From: Paraspadella gotoi
Lineage: Eukaryota > Chaetognatha
NCBI GenBank assembly: GCA_051294375.1
Contig: CM119265.1
Coordinates: 18,772,631 to 18,836,630 of the forward strand
Direction of reading: 5' to 3'
DNA length: 64,000 nucleotides
Below, piece by piece: positions 22,681 through 62,547 of the stretch. Below the pieces are notes generated by a model. It made no database searches and was not told the origin of the DNA. It saw only the letters and a list, made by a program, of their open reading frames with translations. A program made the position numbers and the translations under genes. Numbering within the stretch: the stretch's first letter is position 1; every line of letters begins with the position of its first letter.

Positions 22681-24567
22681 ATGGAGGAATTTCGTCGAAG
22701 ACCAACTCTGACCAAGGACAAGAAAGGTGATGATTTCACGGAGTGAACTGTAAAGGATATGTTGGTACGTGAAGTTTAGCATTAGTACTGTTAGTACATA
22801 TTAAAGTATTGGTCAAAAAAAACGAATGAAAAATAAAGAACGTTTATTGGTCAAAATCTTTTAGAGCCTTAGTTAATTGTGAAATTCGAACCGGACGATG
22901 TTTTTCTTCCGTTGCCGCTTTCCGTTTCTAACTTACCTCTAACCATTTACTTTCCGTTTCTAACTTACCTCTAACCATTTACAACCAGGCGAGGCCACGG
23001 AGCGCGGGTTCCCCGAAACTCTCGTCCGTATCAGCACGACGGGTCTTCCTGATCCGGGATGGATGCCCAACAGATATTACCGCAAATGGGAGGAGTCTGC
23101 TATAGAAGCGGAGAAGGCGATACACAGGGCGAGGGTAAGGGGAGGGTGGGAGGTGGGTGCTGGCAATGTGGAGGGTTAAGGGTGATCAGAGGCGAAGGGT
23201 GAGGCGAGGGTGAGGTTTCACGCGGAGGATTTGGGGAAAGTCAAACGGGAAGCGACTTAAGGAGAAATTGGACAAAAATTATGAACATAATCGAACGTGG
23301 CATGTCGTCGTCGCCAGATAAAGAAGATTAGACTTTCCTTTGACTACTCCCCTCCTCTCACGACCCACCCCAAAGGACGCGCCCACGCCCGAATGGAGCG
23401 CCAGCGTCTCCAACCCGATGCCGTCGCTTCCGCCGCTGCCGAAAGGCAAGGAGGACGAGAGGACGGAGTTGCAGCAGGTGGGGTCTCGAGCCTGGATGGA
23501 GGTCCGGCTTAAAGACTTGGCCTCTCGTTTATCAGATGTTTATCACTATTGGCTCATAGGTCTCGATCCGACAATCATGGCACCCGCCACTCCTGCAGCC
23601 GGCGCCTTACCTAAAAGCCAGCACCTTTAAGGTCAGTCTATTTTCAGTTCATTAAGCAACGAAACAAAGGAAACTACTAATATATTTATTAAGGCGTAGT
23701 AAAATTTCTAAATTTAACTTTAATTAAAATTCTAAAAGTGAGGAACGAACAACATTATATTAATGAACATTTATGTAATAAAAAAATTTATAATAAATTT
23801 TACAATTTACGCAGTAGGCCATATTTATACTAGTACTAAATCAATAAATGTTAAATTTTCACAACAGTTTTTTCTAAGATTTTTTTGCAGATTTGGATTC
23901 GTCATAAAAAGTTGATAAAAAGAAATATAACTCTTTTTGAAAAATTCCTTCATTAAGTGGGTCAAAAATTAGAAAAAGCTATATTTTAAGCTGAAAATTA
24001 ACTTTTTATATATTAAATATAGTTTTTTTAATTTTTAACCCACTTAATGAAAGAATTTTTAAAAATGATTTATATTTTCTTTTATCAACTTTTGACGAGG
24101 AATTCAAATCTGCAATCAAAATTAAGATAAGCTTATTTTGAAATTTTTCGATTTTATAAGGATATATATATATATATATAGCCTACTGCGAAAATTAAAA
24201 AGCATAAAATTAATTTTTTTTACAAATTAATGTTCACTGATGGTATGTTGTTCATAATTGACTTTTAGAATTTTCGTATGTAACTTTCACTACGCCTTAA
24301 TATTTATTCGATGGTGCTAATTAAACTGACATAAGAATCAAGAAGATTCCAGCCCCAAGCGGATCATTTTCTCATTTCACCTCGCCGCCCCTACCATGAC
24401 CCGGACATTAGGAGCAGCGACGAAAGGTCCGCGCCCCCTCCAACTACATCGGCAACGCCTACAGCTGCCGAGCGCAGGATATGAAATCGCAAGACTTTCT
24501 TCCATTGACGCGGAGAAAGTGGGGAAGCGGACCGGAAAGATTTCACTCAAAGGACTTGCGTGAGTAG
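22681..24567 (+). CDS. Unrecognised 149-residue protein, four exons
   Basis: Exons 22681-22726, 22989-23134, 23376-23477 and 24412-24567 join in consistent phase to 450 bases, from ATG (22681) to TAG (24565-24567). Donors are GTGATG, GTAAGG and GTGGGG; acceptors are CCAG, AAAG and TTAG. The protein starts MEEFRRRPTLTKDKKG. It contains a Pro/Trp/Tyr segment (DPGWMPNRYYRKWEE), a Pro-rich linker, and a basic C-terminal part with APSNYIGNAYSC and FLPLTRRKWGSG. There is no signal peptide or membrane segment. I do not recognise the family. The composition and position beside DNAH3 would suit a small axonemal or sperm-tail protein, which is inference only. The last exon also contains GTGAGT at 24560, so an alternative continuation by splicing cannot be excluded. 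A 32-base sequence is tandemly doubled just before exon 2, and a foldback element fills intron 3. Confidence 0.62.
22918..22981. repeat. 32-bp tandem duplication at an intron 3' end
   Basis: A 32-base unit beginning TTTCCGTTTCTAAC and ending CCATTTAC occurs twice head-to-tail immediately before the CCAG acceptor of exon 2 of the 149-residue gene. It duplicates pyrimidine-rich, branch-point-like sequence. Confidence 0.9.
23693..24296. mobile_element. Foldback MITE with TTAA flanks, in an intron
   Basis: The element begins GGCGTAGTAAAATTTC and ends with GTAACTTTCACTACGCC, and both ends abut TTAA (23689-23692 and 24297-24300). The two halves are imperfect reverse complements throughout: GATTTGGATTCGTC pairs with GACGAGGAATTCAAATC, CATTAAGTGGGTC pairs with AACCCACTTAATG, and GCAGTAGGC pairs with GCCTACTGC. 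It contains no coding sequence. TTAA flanks fit a piggyBac-type non-autonomous element, though the termini do not let me confirm the family. It occupies most of intron 3 of the 149-residue gene. Confidence 0.82.
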
Positions 24568-25468
24568 AGGAGGAAGAGAGAGAGGGGGTGAGAGGGAGAG
24601 TCGGAGAATAGAGTCGGAGGTACTGCTTGCAATTCGATGGGCTTGCTTATGCGCCTCGGAATCGTAATTTGTTTTTAATTTCGTAAGGTATTCTTTTGTT
24701 CTTTTCGCCGGAACCTTTGTTTTGTTTTATTCCGACAGAGGGCAGGCAGTACAGACTTTATGGGTCAAAACAAAATTCTCTATAACGTCACTTATTTAGT
24801 ATCTACTACGAGTTTCTATCTTATCGTATCTTTTAATCGCCACATCATGTAAATTTAGTGATAACACAGAACAGAAAAAACACATTTAAAAACAAGTAAT
24901 TTTTTATTCTCAAAATTCCATGCGGTATTCCAGCAAAGGTTAACAGTTGAATTGAGCAAATCTTGAATCGAAAAATTTCTATTCAGCCATATCTCCGAAA
25001 TTAGTTAGTAACGAGTAAGGTGCGGTTATTCTCAGGCCTGGACGGTTGGGTGGACAATTGGAAAGTTCAAAGTTCAAAGTTTTGCAAAAAAACATATGGA
25101 TCTTTTCTTACTATCCGAAAATTCAATAATAAAGAGAGAGTAGAATAAGAATGTTTTCCTTCGTATGTTTTCAAATGTCGTCGGCAGCGGGGATTTTTTT
25201 TTTTTCGTTAAAAAGGTCGCCAAGCCTCCGTGGCGATATTACGACTGTAGCGCGGGTAGGTGTCGCGATAACGTGCGAAAACTGTAGCCGGAAGTGGTCG
25301 TTGACCGAATTGGTCCGTGTTGGGTTCTTGAACCAAAGTGTACTGAAAAAAATTGGGAGCAATCATTTAAAACCCGAATAGATACCCAAATGAACAGCGT
25401 GAATACGAGATCCTTATATGAACCAAATGAACTGTAAGTAGACTAGTGGATGGGGAAAAAATAAGCAA
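24568..25468. other. Intergenic DNA between convergent small genes
   Basis: This lies between the stop of the plus-strand 149-residue gene and the likely end of the minus-strand gene. It is AT-rich with a short GA-rich stretch near 24570-24610. No RNA gene or additional exon was recognised. Confidence 0.5.
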
Positions 25469-25652
25469 TTAATCCGGTCCACTTACCCTCCATGACCCAG
25501 TGACCTCAGGTTTGAGGTACCGCACGCCCCACCCGACGAAATGCAGGTCTTTGGCGAGGGTCTTGGGCGGCCTCTTAAGGTCTTGGGAAGGGTGATGCTC
25601 TAAAAACTTCGCCCATTCCTCTTTAAGTGGGAATAGCGAAAGAGAGAAAGAA

Positions 25653-25713
<61 letters not shown>

Positions 25714-26758
25714 AAAGGGAGTGGAAGAATGATAATCAGAGATATATATCACTGACATTTAATCAATACCATTCAATTATTTCAATAGTATAATCTGCAA
25801 ACCTAGCGGTAACTGGATCTCGGAGGGTGGGACGTCTTTGTAAATGTTGGGCGAGTAAGGTGGCAGATTCTGGGTTAGAGAAAAAAAAGGGTTCCGGAAA
25901 ATGAGAAACTTACGAGGTTGGTCCCCACCTTTGTTTCCGGAATAAACATTTGAAGCGGCCCGCGAAAGAGAAGGGGGAATTTTACCCGTTCCGCGAATAC
26001 CTTTCGTTTTAGGTTTTTATTATTTAAAAAGACTTATTTTGTTTATTTTAAATGTATTGTTGAATAGATACTTTTAAATGATTTTGATCTTTCGAATGAG
26101 TTCTATTTTGTCACGAGGAGAAGAACGCCCGGAATGATAAAAAGATTTAGTCATCTTCCCTGCAGCTGAGTTTAACAATAGAACTAATAGATATTTTAAT
26201 TAAAATAAGTATAATTGAGTTCTCTCAACTCACCGCGCCGAGGTAAAGCGGCTGCTTCGGTTTGTCAAAGTTCGTGATCGTGGATCTGAGGAAATCCTCG
26301 GGACCGCAAAAGGTGCTCGTTCTGAGATTGGTGGGGGAAGGAAGATAATAAAAGAATATGAGAATATAAATAGAAAAGAAGATTTCAGAGGAGAACATGA
26401 GCCAAATTAATATCGAAAATCGTGAAGCCCGCGCCATGACGTGAGCCAAACCTGCTGTGTTCGTCGGGCAAAACTCGTTTCACTGAATCCATGTCCATTT
26501 TTCTCAGCGTCGACAACGAAGGGTGATAGATGCCCTCCTTCACCGATACGAGCTTCACTCGTCTGCGGCGGAAATACACTTACATTAATGTATTGCTACG
26601 AATTAATTATAAAATATTTATTTCCTAAATTGAATATGCAATTAACCATCGCGACGTTAGAGGGCTCGCCTGTAATTGGGATAAGTGTAGGCGTGAGAGG
26701 GGACGTCGATCGGCAAAATTCTCGGCGCCGATGCCGGAGAGACGCCGATGGTCGTCAT
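25469..26758 (-). CDS. Unrecognised protein of about 165 residues, five exons
   Basis: Minus-strand exons 26670-26758, 26452-26562, 26234-26321, 25803-25869 and 25487-25620 join in consistent phase to 163 codons. If the last donor-like GTAAGT is read through, five more codons lead to TAA at 25469-25471. The start MTTIGVSPASAPRIL is followed by SLSTLRKMDMDSVKRVLPDE, FCGPEDFLRSTITNF, LPPYSPNIYKDVPPSE and FVGWGVRYLKPEVTGSWR. There is no signal peptide, membrane segment or known catalytic motif. The first intron appears to use a GC donor (CAG|GCGAGC). I do not recognise the family. A short Pro/Tyr/Trp/Arg-rich protein, divergent from an axonemal dynein gene, could be a sperm or ciliary microtubule-associated protein, which is a hypothesis. 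A downstream exon beyond 25487 remains possible. Confidence 0.62.
25654..25710. repeat. (GA)n microsatellite
   Basis: About 57 bases of GA repeat in intron 4 of the minus-strand gene, about 30 bases upstream (in transcript sense) of the 25620 exon. On the transcribed strand it reads as (CT)n and may extend the polypyrimidine tract. Confidence 0.95.
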
Positions 26759-27496
26759 GGTTATTTGCGTTTGTGACGCTCAAAAAAAATGTGTACTATT
26801 ATATGGAATATACAAAGGTTTTATGTTCGTATTATTTGTCCCGTTTCGGTAATGAGATCAAAAACTCATTCGCGTGTTCAAATCCCATTGGATTTTTTTT
26901 TTTTTTGATTTCGTGTTTCGATTTCATTTTTCCCTTTTTTTTTCTTAGAAAAAAAAAACTCTTATAAAATGGCAATTTCAGACGACGGGGGAATCATTCT
27001 TGAACTTTTTTTGAATCAAATACAGTTGCCACATGAAATAGAGCTTACATGTAAAAGGTACAATAACCTTAATTAGATCATAGATACAGAATGAATTTTA
27101 AAAAAAATAATAATTAATAATTTAAAGACTCAAACTTTATTGTAAAATTAACATTGCCAATGTTAATTTTACAATAAAGTTTGAGTCTTTAAATTATTAA
27201 TTATTATTTTTTTTAATGTCATTGGTTTATATTTTGATAAAATTGAAAGTCAGCCGACGACCGATATGATGGTTGCCAAGGAAACTTTAGTCTTTTGATC
27301 GACGATGAATCGGCGAAAACTACGGAAGGAGAAAGAGGACTGGGTTGAGGAGGAAGAGGAGTAGGAAGAAGACAAGAAAAGAAAAGACTAAAGAGAGAGA
27401 GAAGATGTTCATCTTTCAAGGTCGATCGTTTTGGTAAAAAGGTGGAAGAGACGGGACGACCTGAGAGACGGGGGGGGGGAAAGAGATGGCCGAATA
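26759..27496. promoter_or_regulatory. Candidate divergent promoter region
   Basis: This 738-bp interval lies between the start codon of the minus-strand 165-residue gene and the candidate DNAH3 start codon on the plus strand. It contains a perfect 59-bp inverted repeat (27098-27216) and GA-rich sequence near 27330-27410. Shared regulation of the two genes is inferred from the geometry alone. No core promoter motif was confirmed. Confidence 0.35.
27098..27216. repeat. Perfect 59-bp inverted repeat with 1-base spacer
   Basis: Bases 27098-27156 are the exact reverse complement of 27158-27216 around a single C at 27157 (core ACATTG C CAATGT). Similarity stops just outside. It could be a tiny palindromic element, a very stable hairpin or a cruciform. 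Confidence 0.95.
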
Positions 27497-57967
<30,471 letters not shown>

Positions 57968-58565
57968 GGCGAAAACAAAAGACCAGTTTATTTAGTGATA
58001 TTTAATTATATTAGTGTGATATCTTCTGTTTTTTTTTTCTGGCAAAAATAAAAAATAATCATTTGATGGCGATTTTTTTTACATAGATACATAGATTAGT
58101 CGGCTCTATACAGTAAAATAAAGATGCAATTTTTTCTCAGAATAGTGACGGATCGTTACCAGATGGAAGGCTGAGTATAAATATGAAACCAATAGAAACG
58201 CAGATTTTACCAGCAAGTGCACGATGATTGGTCGATATCGCGTGACTTTTTGCGTCGCGGAAACGCAACATTTTAAGTCTTGGATTTTAATTTAAGTCTG
58301 CGTCCTACTTTCCTATTTTTTGTTAACGAAATGTTTTTTTTTATCTCCGTCGCTGAAAGTCTAAATGTTAGCAATATGCGTTCGATGCAAAAATTCTTTA
58401 CGGTTACCCTCTTGACAAATAGAATAACGCGAGCGTCATTAACAACAAACAAGGCATGATTTTCAGCCAAAGAATCGGCTCATACTCTCAATCGATTTCT
58501 TAGGAAGCCCACGTTTTTTCTCGCGGAAGTTTTTTTTTTCCGAATTTTTTTTCGGAAAAGTCAAG
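57968..58565. promoter_or_regulatory. Intergenic region; possible promoter of the protamine-like gene
   Basis: This holds the DNAH3 3' end and the upstream region of the next gene. GTATAAATATG at about 58172-58182 could be a TATA box. A short inverted repeat, TTTTTTCCGAA with TTCGGAAAA, lies at about 58535-58560 just before the start codon. Functional roles are inferred. Confidence 0.35.
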
Positions 58566-59012
58566 ATGCCGCGTGCTGTGGATAGCGACGACGACAACGC
58601 CAACGACAACAGTTGTAAACGTCGAAAGAGGTCCTGCTCGAAGAAACGCTCCAAGTCTCGCTGCGGCAAGAAGCGCTCTCGTTCACGCTGCGGCAAGAAG
58701 AGATCCAAGAGCCGTTGCGGCAAGAAGCGATCAAAGTCGAGGTGCGGCAAGAAAAGATCGAAGAGCCGTTGCGGAAAGAGAAGATCGCGCTCGAGGTGCG
58801 GCAAGAAAAGATCGAAGAGTCGCTGCGGCAAGAAGAGGTCCAAGAGTCGTTGCGGCAAGAAGCGGTCCAAGAGCCGATGCAAGAGGAAGAGGTCTCGCTC
58901 TTGCAAGAAAAGTGAGTCGTTATTTGTTTTGAGTCTTTTGGTTCTTTTCTTTCGCCGTTTGTAAGAATTTCGTGACATTTAAACGAAATTAAACTGAATT
59001 CCAGAGTGTTAA
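58566..59012 (+). CDS. Protamine-like basic Cys-rich repeat protein (117 residues)
   Basis: Exon 1 (58566-58911) ends AAA|GTGAGT. Exon 2 starts after CCAG at 59005 and reaches TAA at 59010-59012, giving 117 residues ending in Cys. After a short acidic start (MPRAVDSDDDNANDN), residues about 24-104 are nine 9-residue units of the form K-K-R-S-K/R-S-R-C-G. These end in an RS/Cys tail. About half of all residues are Lys or Arg, each unit has one Cys, and Ser occurs in R-S-K/R-S contexts. The units differ mostly at synonymous sites, so the protein is probably under selection. This is the composition of sperm protamine-like or other DNA-packing proteins, with Cys available for cross-linking. An SR-type RNA-binding role is the alternative. 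No database match can be claimed. The position next to an axonemal dynein gene suits a sperm role. Confidence 0.72.
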
Positions 59013-60168
59013 GATGGCGGACGTGTCTCCGACTCTGGAAAAGGCTTTCGGCGATGAAGAGGAATTGGAAGGGGGATTTGGAGCAGCAGAAATTGTTGGG
59101 CTTTGGGTCACTTGAGCAGCAAAGAAAATAACAAAGACTAAAAAACAAAACAAAACAAAACAAAAAGTGAAGTGGAAAACGGTCGAGCTTGGTCTTGCTC
59201 CCGTTGGGTAAATCGCAGGGCTGGGGGGGGGAAATTAACCCACTGAAAATAAAATGGTTTATTGAAATTCATAAAAATAAGAAATAGATCACGATTTAAA
59301 TCTGTTACTTGATTTTTTTTATTTTTAAAGTAACAGAAATAGAAATAGAACTGATATCGCCATCTTGTACTGCATATTTTTCGCCTACTCCCAAAACATT
59401 TTGAAAAATCAAATTGGTGAAAAGCCAACTATTTAATTCCGACAGCAGGAAAATCAGAATTTTGTCGCGCTCGGACACGAAACTCCTTGTTTTTCCTAAT
59501 CACCTTTCCGATCAAAACTCTTAAAAGTCTCAAACTGACAAAAGTGATTTTTTTCAATCTGTGTTTAGTTAATTATGCAGACGACGACATTTTTTTGCAT
59601 TTCAGTAGTTTTGTAGTATACCATTCAATTGTAGTGAAAAAAAGTAAATGTTGTGACATTACTTATTAAACGTCAATCAATCCTGTTAACTTAGTTGCCG
59701 TTTTGATTAAGAAGCATAGAAATACTCCAGAAATAGTGTGGACTGAGAATTCACATCTCAACATGAAAAGGTCATAATCCTCGGTCATCTGTTTTCCTCC
59801 ACTACAAATTGAAAAATCGCCAACAGACGACGGCGGTAATTTTGCTTAAGGCTAAAATTTAAAAGGTAAAGAATGTTTAATACGCAAATGTTTTTTACAC
59901 ATTATACACATTTTAAAAATGTCAAGAACAGAAGTGAAAGTTTAAAATATTTTTTTGAGCTTTTATCTATTTATAAATTTTTAGTGTCTTTTGTCTTTTG
60001 TAATTCGCCCCGTTCCCTGCCGCTATCCAAACGAGCTGAGAACCGCCAACTGCAGCATTCAGAATCTCCGCTATTTAAGCGCTGAGTTACCCGAGTTGGT
60101 CGCAGAAACAATTTTTCGCGAATCTCTCTTCTTTCTGATTTGCAGGACCTAAAGAAAAATCAATCAAG
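59013..60168. other. 3' end of the protamine-like gene and cystatin 1 upstream region
   Basis: Downstream of the TAA a 33-codon open frame (ATG at 59014, starting MADVSPTLEKAFGDEE) is probably untranslated. TATTTAAG at 60072-60079 is a likely TATA-type element for cystatin gene 1, about 97 bp before its ATG. CAG at 60143-60145 looks like the acceptor of a non-coding 5' exon. Scattered words here (such as GGCGGTAATTT and CTGAGAACCGCCA) recur upstream of cystatin gene 2, so the promoter was duplicated with the gene. Confidence 0.5.
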
Positions 60169-60847
60169 ATGAAGGCCATCTTCGCCGGCATCGTCGCCAT
60201 GCTTGTCGTCGCTTCCGTACACGCCTTGGGTCAGTAAACAAATTCTTTATTAAGGTCTATTGATATTTTCTTTTTCTCTTATCATTAAAAAGTTTTGAGT
60301 CACAGGCGGAAGGCGCGACATTGATGTTGAGAGACCAGAAGTTCAGAAGGCTGCTTTGGCCGCCGCCAGGGACTTAACGATGATGATGAACAACCCTCAT
60401 CACCAGCTGTTGCAAAAGGTTCACAAGGCTCAAATGCAGGTCTGTTTTTTTTCCAATTCTCTTATGAAATTATATCACATGATTAGTCCGACAAACTGAG
60501 AAAGCATACTTTTCATTCCACACAACTCCAAAAAGGTTATTAAATTATTGAGATTTGATTCTGGCCAAAGCCCGAGTCGCGAGTTCTTCCATTCCTTTCT
60601 ATTCTATTTCTATTTCTCTTCCCTCCGTCTCCACTCGCTCCAGGTCGTTGCGGGCATCATGTATCACCTTCAGGTCGAGATCCGCGAGTCAGGCTGCGAC
60701 AAAAAAGCCCCACTTGCCTCCTGCGATGCTGCACCAACAAACATGTACCAAGTCTGCTCGGTTAAAGTTCTTTCGCAGGCCTGGCGCCATGTTCTGAAGG
60801 TCGTTGGTGGCTGGGCGACGACCAGGTGCCATCCCGTCTACCACTAA
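60169..60847 (+). CDS. Type-2 cystatin 1 (secreted cysteine protease inhibitor)
   Basis: Three exons, 60169-60229, 60306-60439 and 60644-60847, join in phase to 132 residues plus TAA. Residues 1-19 (MKAIFAGIVAMLVVASVHA) form a signal peptide. The inhibitory wedge is present as Gly-Gly near the mature N-terminus and the QxVxG loop as Q-VVAG, split by the second intron exactly after the Gln. The usual C-terminal Pro-Trp is replaced by Ala-Trp (SQAWRH). Four Cys in the second half fit the two disulfides of type-2 cystatins. Known role: tight, reversible inhibition of papain-like proteases (cathepsins). Loss of the PW proline may weaken binding to some cathepsins, which is inferred. The length matches the family. 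The start is supported by the signal peptide and by the paralogue. Confidence 0.9.
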
Positions 60848-62547
60848 AGGGCGTCATCGAGCAACGATTGAGGGACTTGTCCGCAATAAGAAGATGGTCT
60901 TTAATTGTTATTTGAAGTCATTAAAATTTAAAAAATATATCTTGTTACTTTGTTGTCAGTATTTTTTTTTCTTGATAATAGAAGGTCAAATGTAAAATTT
61001 TGTTGCTTATTGGTTTAATAATGTATCGTCAGTTAGAACATAGTTCTTCAAATAGGGCGAAACTAATTAAATTATTAGGTTTCTGGAACCATAAAAATCT
61101 GAAAGCACACTGTCTGAGGCAGGAATTGACAATTTTTTCAGAAGCTAAATTTATATTGTTATAAGTCTTTAAAGTAATTAGGTTATTTTTTTATAAAATG
61201 TAAAAAGATTTCTAACAATTTACTGCAATAGAAAACTGAATTTCTATGTGTTTAAGTCTGACATTATCAAACAAGAACGGTAATTCCAATGTGTTGCGCC
61301 GCACGTGTGTTTCTTGTAACATGACCGTGACCGACCGAAAAGTGACTTATAAATTTGCTCCGCGAGTACTCGCGGCGTAACTAAAAAGAGAGTATCATTA
61401 ATGAGAATAGTATGGCAGCTGGGTGACATGTGCGATGCCCGGGATGTGAGGCATTTCACGACAGCTGGCGCTCGGGGCTTTGCACATGCAGCGACCAAGC
61501 CAATGGGACGAGCTGAGTTTCACCAAGCTATACCGGAGGCGAATTGAGGATTCGGCACAATAGCATAATTTTTTTTCAAACAGTATTGAAATAATAAATA
61601 TGACTGCAATTAGTGTTTCAAACGAACGTCTTCTATAAATGGTGTTGTACTAATTAAACCAGATATAAATTTGTTTAAACATAATTTCTTCTCTACATTA
61701 ATTTTATTAGAAGAGATTTAATGAAACTAACTAAATTATTCCCAAAAATAAATATATAATGCATAATCTATATTCTACTTGATTTTTAATGGATTAGTTT
61801 TATTCAGTGGAAAAATGGCCATTTTTTAGAATAAATTTTTTTTTAAGGAAACCAATTTTTTTTTGTTTATTAGAATAATAATTATTCTAATTATTATAAT
61901 TGGAAATAAGGGGAATTTAGGAAATACAATTTCTATGATCAAATCCTGAAAAATATTTTTTCAATAAGTGTAAAAGATCAATAAGGCAGACAATGACATT
62001 TTTTTTCACTAGTTTTGTATTATACTTTTTAATGATAGAGAAAAAACACAACATCATAGGTCACCAATCCTAGTTGTTCTTTAGATTTAGAAGCAGAATG
62101 CTCGACAAATACTGGACAATTTAACATCCAAACAAAAAAAGTTCAAACTCTAAATCCTGCGTATTTTTTCCTCCACTCAAAATCTGAAAACGCCCTCTGG
62201 CAATGGCGGTAATTTCATGCAGAGATAAAAGTTAAAAGGTGAAAAAGTATAAAATAAAAATTAATATAGGAAAACTTAATAAGTAAAGGAAAATTAATTT
62301 TTTTATTCAACTTTCATATACTCATAAATATTTTGTTTCTTAAATTTTAGATTGTATCCTCGTTTCTTTCCTCTGTTTTCTGTGGTCCGTCTTTCCCTGT
62401 CGCTATCCTTACGATCTTTCTATTCTGAGAACCGCCACCTGCTTCAAATGGAATCCTCGCGGACTCTCTTCGATTTCGTTGCAAAATCCTTTCGCTCGAA
62501 TCTTCCTTTTTTTCTCATTCCCAGGAACTCACGGTAAACCAGTCAAG
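60848..62547. other. Spacer between the cystatin genes
   Basis: AT-rich DNA holding the 3' end of cystatin 1 and a diverged copy of the cystatin promoter region (GGCGGTAATTTCATG near 62206; CTGAGAACCGCCACCTG near 62426). CCCAG at 62520-62524 is a likely acceptor for a non-coding 5' exon of cystatin 2. No other gene was recognised. Confidence 0.5.

Noticed and set aside
22681-24567. Idea that the 149-residue gene is the 5' end of DNAH3
   Set aside because: If spliced at the terminal GTGAGT it ends in phase 1, whereas the 28004 exon needs phase 2, and a natural TAG follows. A better start candidate exists at 27497.
58463-59163. Two long minus-strand frames opposite the protamine-like gene
   Set aside because: They mirror the 27-bp repeat in antisense and lack any start or splice evidence. 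Repeats whose length is a multiple of three open several frames at once.
61244-61498. 84-codon minus-strand frame between the cystatins
   Set aside because: No recognisable domain, no splice context and no counterpart in the paralogous spacer.
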